DNA of 64,000 bases, taken from contig NZ_JAMQPV010000001.1 of NCBI RefSeq assembly GCF_026151395.1, positions 1,986,501-2,050,500 on the forward strand, read 5' to 3'. Source of the stretch: Leptospira limi. Its GTDB lineage: Bacteria > Spirochaetota > Leptospiria > Leptospirales > Leptospiraceae. Positions within the stretch are counted from its first letter, which is position 1, and each line of letters begins with the position of its first letter. The position numbers and the translations under genes were made by a program. Below are positions 34,977 to 44,929 of the stretch, piece by piece. The notes under the pieces are model-generated. The model saw only the letters and a program-made list of their open reading frames with translations, did no database searches and had not been told where the DNA came from.

Positions 34977-35003
34977 ATGAGAATCCAAACATACAATCGG
35001 TAA
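34977..35003 (+). CDS. Putative 8-codon leader peptide ahead of the ABC-F gene
   Basis: ATG at 34977 opens a frame MRIQTYNR ending in TAA at 35001-35003. GGCAAGG (34961-34967) is a well-spaced ribosome-binding site 9 bp before it. Its last codons and stop lie inside the 5' arm of a 12-bp inverted repeat (34995-35006). This layout is typical of ribosome-stalling leader peptides that control antibiotic-target-protection ABC-F genes. Coding is an inference from layout only. Confidence 0.5.
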   Translation: MRIQTYNR

Positions 35004-35065
35004 GTAAATTTAAAAACCAATCCACACTTTTCCTTAGCTTTTAGGACAAGGCATACTTACCGATT
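34995..35065 (+). promoter_or_regulatory. Inverted repeat in the ABC-F leader (probable attenuation element)
   Basis: Arms AATCGGTAAGTA (34995-35006) and TACTTACCGATT (35054-35065) are perfectly complementary over 12 bp with a 47-nt loop. A second small hairpin, TTCC-ACTT-GGAA, follows (35065-35076). The 5' arm overlaps the end of the leader ORF, so a ribosome stalled there would open the stem. No T-run follows, so control of translation or of RNA folding is more likely than a plain terminator. The ABC-F SD is GGGAG at about 35082-35086. Confidence 0.6.
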
Positions 35066-35094
35066 TCCACTTGGAAACAATGGGAGTTTGTTCT

Positions 35095-36603
35095 ATGTCT
35101 AGTTTTCTTTCCGTTCACAACCTTACATTCCAATTCGAATCTCAATCGGAACCACTGTTCCAAAACCTGAACCTTCATTTTACGAAGGGATGGACGGGAC
35201 TTGTTGGGAAAAATGGAAGTGGAAAATCCACGTTAGCAAAAATCATTTGCGGTGAAATTGAAACAGAGAAGGGGATTGTCCTTGGAAACGAGTCTGTTAC
35301 GTTGCTTTCCCAAGGTACAGAGATTCCTGCAGATACACTCCAAGAATTTTTATCAGATACAAATCACGAATTTGGTTATTGGAAAAATCGATTGCAGGTT
35401 ACGATCGAATCGATAGAAACCTATCCATCTCTCAGTTTTGGTGAAAAACGAAGACTGTTACTTGCAATGGTTTTGTCAAAACAAACAGGTGTTTTGGTTT
35501 TAGATGAACCCACAAATCATTTAGATTCTTACAGCGCCAATCTCATTCGTGATACGATTTTGTTTTACAATGGAATTGGGATTCTGATTAGCCACGACAG
35601 AGACTTGTTAGATGGTGTCGTCAACTCTTGTGTTTTCCTCGAGAAAAACTTTGTGAGCCAAAGGAATGGAAATTATTCTATGGGCAAAATTGAAATGGAT
35701 CGGGAAAAAGGAGAGAGGATCCATGATTGGGAAATTGCAAAACAGGAAAGGAAAAAACTCGATGCTGAATTAAAACGAAGGAGAGAGTTGGCAAAACTAT
35801 CCCACATCCACCGTTCAAAAAAAGGGTTAGACCTTCATGACCACGATGCACGCCACAAAATCAATTTGGCTCGAGTGTCTGGTAAAGATGGCCAAGCAGG
35901 CCGACTCAAAAACCAAATTGAAACAAGAACAGAACATTCTCAAAAACGAGAGAAGGAAATTGGGAAAACCCTTCCCGAAAAAGAAACAATCGGGATCGAG
36001 TGGTTGCCTGACCCATCCAAAAGGAATCACTTATACTTGTTAGATGGTGATACTTTGGATTTAGGATTTTTGCAATTGAGATTAGAAAAAAATTTGGACA
36101 TCCAATCCCATGATCGGGTTTCCATCACCGGGAAAAACGGTGCTGGGAAATCAACCTTACTTAAGTACCTGGCAAATCACATGCAGAAAAAAGGGATCAG
36201 TACGTTTTATCTCCCACAAGAATTTTCAAATGAAGAGGTATCCCAATTGTACAACGAGTTCCAAAACCTCTCGGACATAAAAAGAGCAAAAGTTCTTTCA
36301 GCTCTCCACCGATTAGGCAGTGATCCAATACGATTTGCCGAGTCAGAGTCATTGAGTCCCGGAGAAGGTAAAAAACTGTATCTGTCTCTCCACCTGGATG
36401 AGAGTTTTGAAGTGATGCTCTTAGACGAACCAACCAATCATTTGGATCTAAAATCGGTAGAAGCCTTGGAGGTATCATTAGGACGTTTCCCAAAGGCTCT
36501 CCTTGTGGTGAGCCATGATAGGCGATTTGTGGAAACAGTGACAACGAGAGAGTGGGTTTTGGAAAACTTCAGGCTCCATGAAAAACATCTAGACAGAATC
36601 TAA
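35095..36603 (+). CDS. ABC-F family ATPase
   Basis: About 502 residues with two ABC domains and no membrane helices, as in ABC-F ribosome-associated proteins. Domain 1 has Walker [17 protein letters not shown], signature [15 protein letters not shown] and Walker [16 protein letters not shown]. Domain 2 has [32 protein letters not shown] and [15 protein letters not shown]. The linker between them (about 210-300) is a charged helical arm ([20 protein letters not shown]) that would reach the ribosomal P-site. The start is ATG 35095, with GGGAG 8 bp upstream. The attenuator-like leader suggests a target-protection role against ribosome-targeting antibiotics. Housekeeping EttA-like roles are not excluded. 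Confidence 0.9.
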   Translation: MSSFLSVHNLTFQFESQSEPLFQNLNLHFTKGWTGLVGKNGSGKSTLAKIICGEIETEKGIVLGNESVTLLSQGTEIPADTLQEFLSDTNHEFGYWKNRLQVTIESIETYPSLSFGEKRRLLLAMVLSKQTGVLVLDEPTNHLDSYSANLIRDTILFYNGIGILISHDRDLLDGVVNSCVFLEKNFVSQRNGNYSMGKIEMDREKGERIHDWEIAKQERKKLDAELKRRRELAKLSHIHRSKKGLDLHDHDARHKINLARVSGKDGQAGRLKNQIETRTEHSQKREKEIGKTLPEKETIGIEWLPDPSKRNHLYLLDGDTLDLGFLQLRLEKNLDIQSHDRVSITGKNGAGKSTLLKYLANHMQKKGISTFYLPQEFSNEEVSQLYNEFQNLSDIKRAKVLSALHRLGSDPIRFAESESLSPGEGKKLYLSLHLDESFEVMLLDEPTNHLDLKSVEALEVSLGRFPKALLVVSHDRRFVETVTTREWVLENFRLHEKHLDRI

Positions 36604-36627
36604 GGACTGTACTTAGAATAATTCTAA
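36590..36627 (+). promoter_or_regulatory. PerR-type box and overlapping promoter before the peroxiredoxin gene
   Basis: TTAGAATAATTCTAA at 36613-36627 is a perfect 7-1-7 palindrome that differs from the classic PerR box (TTATAATnATTATAA) by one base per arm. A possible -35 TAGACA (36590-36595) and a -10 TAGAAT (36614-36619, inside the box) are 18 bp apart, so a bound repressor would block RNA polymerase. The box is 12 bp before the start codon at 36639, between the ABC-F stop and the peroxiredoxin gene. Confidence 0.72.
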
Positions 36628-36638
36628 GGAGTGACATT

Positions 36639-37232
36639 ATGCCACAAGTGACATCACATGCCCCTGATTTTAAAGCAACCGCAGTGATCGGGGACAGTTT
36701 CAAAGAAATCAAATTATCCGATTACAAAGGGAAATGGGTGGTTCTATTTTTCTATCCACTTGATTTTACTTTCGTATGTCCAACAGAGATCATTGAATAC
36801 GATGCAAAACTCGAAGATTTTAAAAAGATCGGAGCTGAAGTTTTGGGAGTATCTGTTGATAGCGAATTTTCACACTTAGCTTGGAAAAAAACGCCTAAAA
36901 AAGAAGGTGGTATTGGAGAGATTAAATACCCACTCATCGCAGACAAAACAAAAGAAATTGCAAAGTCTTTTGGTGTTCTCATTGAGTCAGGTCCTGATGC
37001 AGGAGTTGCGTTACGCGGAACTTTCATCATCGACCCACAAGGTATTATCCGCCAAGCAACTGTTAACGACCTTCCAGTAGGACGTAACATTGAAGAAGCA
37101 CTCAGACTCATCAAAGCGTTCCAATTTGTGGAAAAACATGGTGAAGTTTGTCCTGCAAACTGGGATGAAGGGAAAAAAACGATGAAAGCGGATCCTACAG
37201 GATCAAAAGCTTACTTCGCTTCCGTCAATTAA
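36639..37232 (+). CDS. ahpC: 2-Cys peroxiredoxin (AhpC/Prx1)
   Basis: A 197-residue typical 2-Cys peroxiredoxin. The peroxidatic Cys is in [18 protein letters not shown] (Cys49 or so) and the resolving Cys is in [15 protein letters not shown] near the C-terminus, with the conserved Arg in [15 protein letters not shown]. It reduces H2O2 and organic hydroperoxides to protect cytoplasmic targets. The SD is AAGGAG (36626-36631 area). The PerR-like operator directly upstream suggests peroxide induction. The class matches both AhpC and Prx1-type enzymes, so the symbol is by resemblance. Confidence 0.93.
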   Translation: MPQVTSHAPDFKATAVIGDSFKEIKLSDYKGKWVVLFFYPLDFTFVCPTEIIEYDAKLEDFKKIGAEVLGVSVDSEFSHLAWKKTPKKEGGIGEIKYPLIADKTKEIAKSFGVLIESGPDAGVALRGTFIIDPQGIIRQATVNDLPVGRNIEEALRLIKAFQFVEKHGEVCPANWDEGKKTMKADPTGSKAYFASVN

Positions 37233-37239
37233 TTGTACT

Positions 37240-37257
37240 TTCTCTAAAAAGAGAGAA
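37240..37257 (+). promoter_or_regulatory. Short hairpin between ahpC and sufB
   Basis: TTCTCT (37240-37245) pairs with AGAGAA (37252-37257) around a 6-nt A-rich loop. It is followed not by a T-run but by the sufB SD (GGGAG), so it could mark an RNA-processing site or modulate sufB translation within one transcript. Confidence 0.35.
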
Positions 37258-37268
37258 TGGGAGAACCA

Positions 37269-38663
37269 ATGGAATCTACAACAAATACCGAAAAACCGAA
37301 TGTCGAATTTTACCAGGCTGATAATTTTCCGAAGGGTTTGACACGAAAGGTTGTAGAATCCATCTCCCATATCAAAAATGAACCGAGTTGGTTACGTGAG
37401 TTTCGTTTAAAAGCCTTTGAGGTGTATGAACAAAAACCAATGCCTGCTTGGGGTTTTATCCCACAGTTCCAAATCAACATTGATGACTATGTACATTATG
37501 TAGGTTCCAACCAAAAAAAGAAAAAATCTTGGGATGAAGTGGATCCTGAAATTTTACGTAGTTTTGAAAAACTAGGAATCCCTGAACACGAACGAAAATA
37601 CTTAGCAGGAATCGAAACCATGAACGATTCCGAAACCATTTATGCCAATGTGAAAAAAGAACTCACGGATTTAGGCATCATTTTCTGTGACATCGACACT
37701 GCTATCCGCGAATATCCGGAACTCGTGCGTGAGTATTTGGGAACGGTTGTCACGATCGGTGATAATAAATTTTCTGCACTCAACTCAGCTGTTTTTAGTG
37801 GTGGGTCGTTTGCTTACATTCCAAAAGGAGTGAAAACCCCTATGCCACTCCAAGCATACTTTAAGGTAACGGCCGCTAGTTCTGGACAATACGAAAGAAC
37901 ACTTCTCATTGCTGATGAAGGGGCTCATTTGGAATACAGCGAAGGTTGTACTTCTGTCCAAGATAAGGGTACAAATTTCCACACTGCTGTTGTGGAACTG
38001 GTTGCCAAAAAAAATTCTAAAATTTTTTATACTACCATCCAAAACTGGAAAAAGAATATGTACAATTGGACAGTGAAACGTGGGTTATGCGAAGAAGCAG
38101 CTCATATCACTTGGACTGATTGTAATATTGGTGCCAATACTATCAAATACCCAGGGATCATTTTACAAGGCGATCATTCCACTGGGGATGTACTTTCCTT
38201 AGCATTTGCGGGCAATGGCCAAGTGCAAGATACGGGTGCTCGGATCATCCATGTGGGTAAAAACACAAGGTCTAATATTTTAGCAAAAGGGGTAGCCCTT
38301 GACGGTGGGATCAATTCTTACCGAGGTCTAGTGAAGTTTGAGCCATCGAGTAAAGGTTCCTACAGTCATATCAAATGTGATGGTCTTATGATGGACAACC
38401 GTTCCCAGTCCCATGCATATCCTTATAATGATGTGTCAGGAGAAGAGGGAACTTTAAACTACGAAGCGACTGTTTCCAAAATTGACGATGACCAATTGTT
38501 TTACCTTCAGTCTCGCGGAATGTCAGAAGACGATGCAAAACTACTCATCATCAATGGATTTTGTGAAGGGGTCACCAAACACTTAGATGTGGAATATTCG
38601 GTTGAGATGACAAAACTCATTCGAATGATCCTGGAAGACGGAAAAGTCATCTCCGAAACATAA
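37269..38663 (+). CDS. sufB: Fe-S cluster assembly scaffold SufB
   Basis: About 464 residues, matching SufB (usual length ~470). [36 protein letters not shown], the [21 protein letters not shown] core, [14 protein letters not shown] and the SufB-type C-terminus [43 protein letters not shown] are clear. SufB forms SufBCD, which builds Fe-S clusters on a scaffold. The start is ATG 37269 after GGGAG. No sufC or sufD is next to it, which is unusual, and it lies 36 bp behind ahpC, so both may answer to the PerR-like box. Confidence 0.95.
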   Translation: MESTTNTEKPNVEFYQADNFPKGLTRKVVESISHIKNEPSWLREFRLKAFEVYEQKPMPAWGFIPQFQINIDDYVHYVGSNQKKKKSWDEVDPEILRSFEKLGIPEHERKYLAGIETMNDSETIYANVKKELTDLGIIFCDIDTAIREYPELVREYLGTVVTIGDNKFSALNSAVFSGGSFAYIPKGVKTPMPLQAYFKVTAASSGQYERTLLIADEGAHLEYSEGCTSVQDKGTNFHTAVVELVAKKNSKIFYTTIQNWKKNMYNWTVKRGLCEEAAHITWTDCNIGANTIKYPGIILQGDHSTGDVLSLAFAGNGQVQDTGARIIHVGKNTRSNILAKGVALDGGINSYRGLVKFEPSSKGSYSHIKCDGLMMDNRSQSHAYPYNDVSGEEGTLNYEATVSKIDDDQLFYLQSRGMSEDDAKLLIINGFCEGVTKHLDVEYSVEMTKLIRMILEDGKVISET

Positions 38664-38679
38664 AAAAACAAAACTAGGT

Positions 38680-38982
38680 TTATCGTTTTAAAATCAGAAC
38701 CCAGAGGCTTACACTTGCGATGAGTAGGCCAAGGCTTTCTCTCACTTCTTCCACTTCCATTCCCAAATAGGGTGCCTCTATCATATAAAACACTGACAAA
38801 ACCAGATACAGTGGAATGAGAACGGTTCCAATCCATTTAGGCAATCGCCTGAAAAAACGAACAGTAGCAAGGATTCCTACGATTGCATAGAGTGGAAACC
38901 ATAAATATGGATCTGGATCGTTCAATTGCAAATAGGCAAATAAAAAGAAAATAGGAATACAAATTAGGGAAAATAGTTTCAT
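38680..38982 (-). CDS. TMEM220-like small membrane protein
   Basis: About 100 residues with three or four membrane helices. The segment FAYLQLNDPDPYLWFPLYAIVG near the N-terminus carries the QxNDPDPxxW motif of the transmembrane-220 family, whose function is unknown. ATG 38982 is chosen (MKLFSLIC) over an upstream frame starting at 38994. It converges with sufB, 16 bp apart, and is divergent from the sugar dehydrogenase gene. Confidence 0.75.
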   Translation of the reverse strand: MKLFSLICIPIFFLFAYLQLNDPDPYLWFPLYAIVGILATVRFFRRLPKWIGTVLIPLYLVLSVFYMIEAPYLGMEVEEVRESLGLLIASVSLWVLILKR

Positions 38983-39051
38983 CACAGTTTCCAAAGTTTT
39001 TTGATTGCGGATACAAATCCAAGCGAATTATCCTAAATGGAGAACCCTCGT

Positions 39052-40296
39052 ATGAAAATCCAAATCTTATTAACCTTGTCCTTTTTTACCGTATCCCTAT
39101 CTTCTCTTGCATGTGATGATTTAGGCAGAAAGATATTAAAAACATTCAATAAGAAATATGAAACAGACGGCAAAGTTTTAGGATCCAAACCAATCTTTAT
39201 TGGACCTGATGCTCTCCGCAAACAACTAACAATTTCACTAACGGAAGTGGTAAAGGTCAAAGAACCAACCGACATTCAGTTTCCGCCTTCAGAAAGTCCG
39301 TTTATGTTTATTTTGGAAAAAGCAGGGGACCTCATTCTTTTTGACAGAGATAAAAAAAACAAACGAGTGTTACATAAATTTCCTGTCATCACGGATAGTG
39401 AAGAAGGTCTTCTTGGTTTAACATTCCACCCCAATTATCCGAAAGAACCAAAGTTGTATTCACATACCGTTATCTCTTCTGCAGGTAAAGATATGACTGT
39501 GATTGCCGAATGGGTAGTGGAAAATCCCAATTCATATGAATCCATGGTTCTAAAAAACGAACGTGTGTTATTGCAAGTCGAACAACCATATCCAAACCAT
39601 AATGGAGGCCAAATCGGCTTTGGTCCTGATGGGTATTTATACATTGGTCTTGGTGATGGAGGATGGAGGGCTGATCCCAAAAACAACGGACAAAATCCAA
39701 ACACATTACTTGGTTCTATCTTACGCATTTCTCCTGCGCCAGATGTAGAAGGGAAAAAACCATATTCCATTCCCAAAGACAATCCTTTTGTTGGAAAACC
39801 TGGTTACTTACCTGAAATTTTTGCCTATGGGATTCGTAACCCTTGGAAGATGAGTTTTTCACCTGACGGTCGTTTGATTGCAGCTGATGTAGGACAAGAT
39901 GCGTTTGAAGAAGTGGATATCATCCTTGCGGGTAAAAATTATGGATGGAACCAAACCGAAGGGTTCCATTGTTTTACAGATGGATGTAATCCTTCTTTGT
40001 ACCAACTTCCATTTTATGAATATGGCCGTGAAGAAGGCCAATCCATTACTGGTGGGTATGTGTATACAGGTTCTTCTATCCCTGAGTTAAAGGGAAAATA
40101 TGTTTTTGGTGATTTTATCCAAGGAAAAATTTGGGCAATTGATGTGCCTAAACCTGGAACCAACCAAAAAATCACAGAAACCATCGCACTTGGAAAGTGG
40201 AATCTACTCATCCCAACCTTTGGCAAAGACAGCGATGGCGAAATTTTTGTGGCTGATTACCAATCTGGTATCATTTACAAATTGGGGAAACCGTAA
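39052..40296 (+). CDS. PQQ/Glucose-sorbosone dehydrogenase-like beta-propeller
   Basis: About 414 residues with a signal peptide MKIQILLTLSFFTVSLSSLAC (Cys may be lipidated). A six-bladed propeller of the soluble-glucose-dehydrogenase/HHIP-like family is recognisable: EQPYPNHNGGQIGFGPDGYL with the catalytic-type His, GLGDGGWRADPKNNGQNP, YGIRNPWKMSFSPDGRL and GNIFVADYQSG-like end (EIFVADYQSGIIYKL). It probably oxidises a sugar or similar substrate in the periplasm with PQQ, if the cofactor is available. ATG 39052 is preceded by GGAG. Confidence 0.87.
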   Translation: MKIQILLTLSFFTVSLSSLACDDLGRKILKTFNKKYETDGKVLGSKPIFIGPDALRKQLTISLTEVVKVKEPTDIQFPPSESPFMFILEKAGDLILFDRDKKNKRVLHKFPVITDSEEGLLGLTFHPNYPKEPKLYSHTVISSAGKDMTVIAEWVVENPNSYESMVLKNERVLLQVEQPYPNHNGGQIGFGPDGYLYIGLGDGGWRADPKNNGQNPNTLLGSILRISPAPDVEGKKPYSIPKDNPFVGKPGYLPEIFAYGIRNPWKMSFSPDGRLIAADVGQDAFEEVDIILAGKNYGWNQTEGFHCFTDGCNPSLYQLPFYEYGREEGQSITGGYVYTGSSIPELKGKYVFGDFIQGKIWAIDVPKPGTNQKITETIALGKWNLLIPTFGKDSDGEIFVADYQSGIIYKLGKP

Positions 40297-40356
40297 CCTT
40301 CGGCTATGGATCAAAAAATCCATTTGATTGTTTAAATTTTATAAGTTGATTCCTCT

Positions 40357-42351
40357 ATGAAAAAATTGTTAACCCATGTCCCTTTTTATATCCGTTTCCA
40401 CCTGTTACTTGCTGGACTCGGAATTGTATTTTTAACCATTTACCGCGTCGCTTTTTTTCTGATGTATTCCTATCGGATGAATGATAAATCATTTTGGATC
40501 ATTCTGAAGGCATTTGCAAAAGGTGCACGTTTTGACATTTCCGTATTATGTGTGTTACTTGGATTTAGTCTTGTTTATTCCACATTTCATTTTCTAAATC
40601 GGAATCGTTGGTATCGAGCAGTTTGGCGGACAATACCTGTTGTTTTTATTATCTTACTTCTCTTTTTACTGATCGCCGATTTGATTTATTATGAAAATGG
40701 AAACAAACATTTGGGGTATGAAGCTTTTGCTTATTTGGGTTTTGAGATGTTACCACTTGTGGGATCTGCTTTTTCCCAAAATCCATTTTTGTTTTTACTT
40801 GGATTACTCATCATTTTTGCAATTGGATTTGGGATTTATAAAATCCAATCCAAATTTCCTTACTCACATGTGAACATCCATTACAAATGGGCTGGTCTAC
40901 AATTCCTAATTGTGTTAGCATTACTTGTTCTTGGCATTAGGGGTGGTATCCAAACAAGTCCACTTCGGACAAGTGATGCCATCATCACAAAAGAAACAAT
41001 TACCAATGATTTGGTTTTAAACCCAGGATTTACAGTCATCACGGATCTCAAGATGACTAAGGTAGATGATCGGCATGCGATGAAATTATCGGATGCAACG
41101 ACCATTGTTAGAAAAGAAGTTTCGTATCCTGGAGCGGAGTTTGTTTCGGAAGAGTATCCTCTCCTTCGCAAAACAAACTTCACTTCTAAAAAACCTCTCC
41201 CACATATTGTTGTCATCGTTCTCGAAGGTTGGACTGGAAAGTTCATTGACATCATTGGATCAGGAAAGGTGGAAGGAAAAGTAGTCACACCTTACTTCAA
41301 CCAACTTATCCGCCAAGGGATGTTCTTTAAGTATTTTTTTGCAAGCGGAGGACGAACGACAAATGGACTCATGGCACTGATGGGAGGAATCCCCGACAGG
41401 CCAGGTCTCACTGCCGTGAGAACTCCACAAATCCTAAACAGGTTTTCAGGCCTAGGGAACATTGCCAAAACCATTGGGTACCAAACTCTTTTTGTAACAG
41501 GAACTGATTTAAGTTTTAATAACAAGGGTAGTATCATGTACCATTGGGGATTTGATACACTGGTTGGAAAACAAGAGTTAGAAAAAAATCCAGAATACAA
41601 AACAGGGCCTTGGAGTTATTTAGACGAAGCATCACTAGACGCAATGCACAAACGTCTGTTAAATGTGAGTCCGGAAAAACCTATCGTTTCCGTAATCCAT
41701 ACAGGTACAACTCATTACCCATACAAAGTCCCTGATGAAAAATACCGTTTGTTTGGAAAAGACACACAAGATAGCGAATACTTAAATGTTCTACACTACG
41801 CTGACTTTGCACTTGCTGAATACATGGAGAAGGCAAAAAAAGCTCCTTATTTTAAAGATACAGTTTTCTTTTTTGTATCCGATCATAGCCACCATCGGTT
41901 CCTCAATTATTATGAAGATCGAAATGTCCCTCTCCTGATTTATGCTCCTGGGAAAATCAAACCAGAGTTAAGGGAAGACATCACCTCACAACTCGATGTA
42001 ATCCCAACCATCCTTGGTTTTATGGAAAGAGAGGTTTATTTCAGTGTGATGGGCCGAGATTTACGGAAGGTAAAAGGGTCCTCTGCTTATTTTGCATATG
42101 GAAATATCTTCGGTTGGATTGAGGATGATTTTTTATACTACCAATCGGTATCAGGTGGACAAGGGGAAACAAAAACCATCAAAGAACCATTTGTGGATTT
42201 AGGACTTTGTTACAAAGACATAAATCTCTGTAGCAAACATGCGGAGAAAACAAAAGCCTATTTGAATATGGGAGACGAACTCCTAAAGTCGAACAAATTG
42301 TTCCCTTCGGAATCCGTCTTACAATCAATAAAATCTAATACCAAGTATTAG
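40357..42351 (+). CDS. Sulfatase-fold phosphoglycerol/LTA-synthase-like transferase
   Basis: A 664-residue membrane protein. About five N-terminal helices (FYIRFHLLLAGLGIVFLTI, FDISVLCVLLGFSLVYS, RTIPVVFIILLLFLLIADL, PFLFLLGLLIIFAIGFGIY, GLQFLIVLALLVLGI) precede an extracytoplasmic sulfatase domain (about 265-640): VVIVLEGWTGKFID with the first metal Glu, FASGGRTTNGLMALMGG with the nucleophile Thr, and FFVSDHSHHRF with the second metal site. This is the LtaS/OpgB-like family, which moves phosphoglycerol groups between lipids or onto glycans. Its end overlaps the convergent gene by 17 bp. Confidence 0.88.
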   Translation: MKKLLTHVPFYIRFHLLLAGLGIVFLTIYRVAFFLMYSYRMNDKSFWIILKAFAKGARFDISVLCVLLGFSLVYSTFHFLNRNRWYRAVWRTIPVVFIILLLFLLIADLIYYENGNKHLGYEAFAYLGFEMLPLVGSAFSQNPFLFLLGLLIIFAIGFGIYKIQSKFPYSHVNIHYKWAGLQFLIVLALLVLGIRGGIQTSPLRTSDAIITKETITNDLVLNPGFTVITDLKMTKVDDRHAMKLSDATTIVRKEVSYPGAEFVSEEYPLLRKTNFTSKKPLPHIVVIVLEGWTGKFIDIIGSGKVEGKVVTPYFNQLIRQGMFFKYFFASGGRTTNGLMALMGGIPDRPGLTAVRTPQILNRFSGLGNIAKTIGYQTLFVTGTDLSFNNKGSIMYHWGFDTLVGKQELEKNPEYKTGPWSYLDEASLDAMHKRLLNVSPEKPIVSVIHTGTTHYPYKVPDEKYRLFGKDTQDSEYLNVLHYADFALAEYMEKAKKAPYFKDTVFFFVSDHSHHRFLNYYEDRNVPLLIYAPGKIKPELREDITSQLDVIPTILGFMEREVYFSVMGRDLRKVKGSSAYFAYGNIFGWIEDDFLYYQSVSGGQGETKTIKEPFVDLGLCYKDINLCSKHAEKTKAYLNMGDELLKSNKLFPSESVLQSIKSNTKY

Positions 42352-43654
42352 AAATATTACTCAAATCAAAGAATGTCTTTCGTTTGATGATGATCCATAA
42401 TAAGGACACAAGCGAAAGGCCAATGAGAGGGATTGCAAACATCGCGATGTTTGGAATGTTGGAGTAAAGTAGTGTGAGAACAAACGCAAAGATAAATAAT
42501 ACATTTCGCACCACTTCCGTCCTTCTTGACCAACGTTTCATCTCCATCGTACGATCAATCGAAAACAAACTAAAGATAATGACAGCGGATAAAATACCAA
42601 GCATAGTCATATCTTGTTCTAAATTGATTTTTGCTACTTTCCAAATCACAAGTCCCACAGCCATAAGAACTGCCGCTTGTAACGCTACATAGACCATCAC
42701 ACCCATTGGTGGTTTTGGATCATATTTTTCTGTATAAGCAGGTTCTTTAAAGACATCATCTGGTGTTTGTAAGTAAGTTGGTTTCCAGCCGGGAGGTCCG
42801 AAAATGGTTTTAAACACATCTCCAATCGACTTACATTTGAAGATTTGAAAGAACATATCCTTAAACACGTGTAAGTTGACTGTGATTGGATTAAATGAGT
42901 TTACTGGTTTTGTTAAACCGTAAATGGGTTCGTCGGTTTCCCATTCAAAGGAACCAAACATACGGTCCCAAATGATAAAGATTCCACCATGGTTACGATC
43001 TAGGTATTTTCTTTGTGTTCCGTGGTGGACTCTGTGGTTCGATGGAGTCACCATAAACTCTTCTAAAAATCCTAACTTGCCTATGAAACGAGTGTGCACC
43101 ACAAATTGGTACACTTTTAGAATTCTATGGCTCAGTAAAAACATTGCCCATGGGATACCAAGTAGAGCCATCACGAGGAAATACATGTATTCAAAAATTC
43201 GTTGTAATCCATTTCCACGGAAAGCAACCGATAGGTTCATTTCTTGTGTCGAATGGTGGGTGACATGAGTTGCCCAAAAGAGGTTAATTTCATGGCAATG
43301 TCTGTGAAACCAGTAATAGATAAAATCAGCCAAAACAACTGAAAATGTCCAGGCACCGAGTGCATGCCAATTCACAACAAAACTAGGTGAAAATTGGAAA
43401 GGGCTTGCCAATGGGAAAAAATGATAACCGAGAGCAGATAAAGAGTAATTCTTTTCAATGATGTCGTAAACATATAAAGCCCCAAGTAGGATGACAACCC
43501 CAACAAGTGCAAAGATCACACCTGTGCTAACATCCGCTATAAGAACATTCAATCGGTAAAACTGTTTGCCCTTCATATAAGAAACAAAAATTTCAATCCC
43601 GATCAGTGCGACCATGACGATAAAGGCGTATTCCATAAAGGCATCGCTATTCAT
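42335..43654 (-). CDS. Fatty acid hydroxylase/sterol desaturase family (AGMO-like)
   Basis: A 439-residue multi-pass membrane di-iron enzyme. The three His clusters are HRHCHEINLFWATHVTHHSTQEMN, SHRILKVYQFVVHTRF and NHRVHHGTQRKY. The WFHRHCHEINLFWATHVTHH arrangement, the large C-terminal membrane part (LQAAVLMAVGLVIWKVA, VVRNVLFIFAFVLTLLYS) and length match alkylglycerol monooxygenase (~445 residues), which cleaves ether lipids with tetrahydrobiopterin. A plain sterol desaturase is usually shorter (~270-300). It faces the LTA-synthase-like gene, both acting on membrane lipids. Confidence 0.85.
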   Translation of the reverse strand: MNSDAFMEYAFIVMVALIGIEIFVSYMKGKQFYRLNVLIADVSTGVIFALVGVVILLGALYVYDIIEKNYSLSALGYHFFPLASPFQFSPSFVVNWHALGAWTFSVVLADFIYYWFHRHCHEINLFWATHVTHHSTQEMNLSVAFRGNGLQRIFEYMYFLVMALLGIPWAMFLLSHRILKVYQFVVHTRFIGKLGFLEEFMVTPSNHRVHHGTQRKYLDRNHGGIFIIWDRMFGSFEWETDEPIYGLTKPVNSFNPITVNLHVFKDMFFQIFKCKSIGDVFKTIFGPPGWKPTYLQTPDDVFKEPAYTEKYDPKPPMGVMVYVALQAAVLMAVGLVIWKVAKINLEQDMTMLGILSAVIIFSLFSIDRTMEMKRWSRRTEVVRNVLFIFAFVLTLLYSNIPNIAMFAIPLIGLSLVSLLWIIIKRKTFFDLSNISNTWY

Positions 43655-43867
43655 GCGTGTATTTTCCTCACTAACGACTAGGCTTTTGAATCATGTCCAC
43701 TAAGTCAATGTCCATTTCTTTCCAAGAAACTACCGACTTTGGGACGATTCTGTGAATTTAGACTTGTTCTACAGGGCTTTTTGGAGTAAGACTTTTAGAA
43801 AGAGTGTAATTTCTTGTCCCGTAAGGTGGCAAAGAAAAGATTGGCTAATGGTGAAAGGACCTACACA

Positions 43868-44929
43868 ATGAAAGAGGAAATACCGGTTCTCAAAGGGAAA
43901 ACCAAAAAAGAACTAGAAGAGATCTGTGTTTCCTTAGGTCTTGAAAAATACCGAGCAGCACAGATTTATACTGGAATTTATAAGAGTCGTTATACGACGA
44001 TCGACCAATTTACAACCCTCTCGAAAGAAGTTAGGGAAAAGTTAAAACAACATACATCCTATCCCGAAATTGAAATTGGCCGTGACCTGGTTTCCAAAGA
44101 TGATGGGACACGTAAGTTTACATTTTACGTTGGCGAAAACAAAGAGATTGAAGCAGTTTGGATCCCTTCAGGTGACGGTGGTCGTAAAACCATTTGTATT
44201 TCTTCCCAAATTGGGTGTACCCTCAATTGTAAATTTTGTGCCACTGGCCTTTTGGAATACAAAGGTAATTTACACACTTGGCAGATCCTAGACCAAGTCC
44301 TGCAAGTGGAGCGCCTCGTAGGAGACCGTGCCACAAACATCGTGTTTATGGGAATGGGGGAGCCCATGCACAATTATTTTAGTGTGATGAAAGCTGCCCA
44401 TATCTTACGCGACCAAGATGCCTTTGGACTTGGTGCCCTTCGCATCACCATCTCAACCGCTGGTGTGACAACCGGGATCAATCGTTTCATCGAGAACAAA
44501 GAACCTTTTAATTTTGCAATTTCACTGAACCATCCTAATCCTAATGCACGTTCTTCTGTGATGGATGTAAACGACAAACACCCATTGGAAAAACTCATTG
44601 ATTCAGCAAAACGTTTCACAAAGGAACTCGACCGTGCCATCACATTTGAATACGTGATGATCCCAGATGTGAACATGGGCCGTGACAATGCGGAACGACT
44701 GGCAAAAATTGCAAGGTCAGTGAACAAATGTAAAATCAATGTGATTCCATTAAACACAGATTTTACGGGATGGCGTAGACCAACCGATGATGAAGTCAAA
44801 GAATTTGTAATGCATCTCAAAGCTAAAACGACAGCTCCTATCCTCAATCGCCGTAGTCCTGGAAGGGACATCAATGGTGCCTGTGGGATGTTAGCTCTCA
44901 AAGGAATTCGAAGTGAAACAACAAAGTAA
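43868..44929 (+). CDS. rlmN: 23S rRNA (adenine2503-C2)-methyltransferase
   Basis: About 353 residues, a radical-SAM enzyme. The cluster motif [20 protein letters not shown] supplies three Cys, [12 protein letters not shown] is the SAM-binding glycine motif, and the C-terminal [15 protein letters not shown] holds the methyl-accepting Cys. The N-terminal [29 protein letters not shown] helices are also present. RlmN methylates A2503 of 23S rRNA and A37 of some tRNAs. ATG 43868 is used, with AAAGGA upstream. A TTG-initiated extension to 43814 is possible but unsupported. Confidence 0.93.
   Translation: MKEEIPVLKGKTKKELEEICVSLGLEKYRAAQIYTGIYKSRYTTIDQFTTLSKEVREKLKQHTSYPEIEIGRDLVSKDDGTRKFTFYVGENKEIEAVWIPSGDGGRKTICISSQIGCTLNCKFCATGLLEYKGNLHTWQILDQVLQVERLVGDRATNIVFMGMGEPMHNYFSVMKAAHILRDQDAFGLGALRITISTAGVTTGINRFIENKEPFNFAISLNHPNPNARSSVMDVNDKHPLEKLIDSAKRFTKELDRAITFEYVMIPDVNMGRDNAERLAKIARSVNKCKINVIPLNTDFTGWRRPTDDEVKEFVMHLKAKTTAPILNRRSPGRDINGACGMLALKGIRSETTK

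Noticed and set aside
40306..40323. ATGGAT/ATCCAT hairpin after the sugar dehydrogenase gene
   Set aside because: Only six A/T-weighted pairs and no T-run, so it is too weak to call a terminator.
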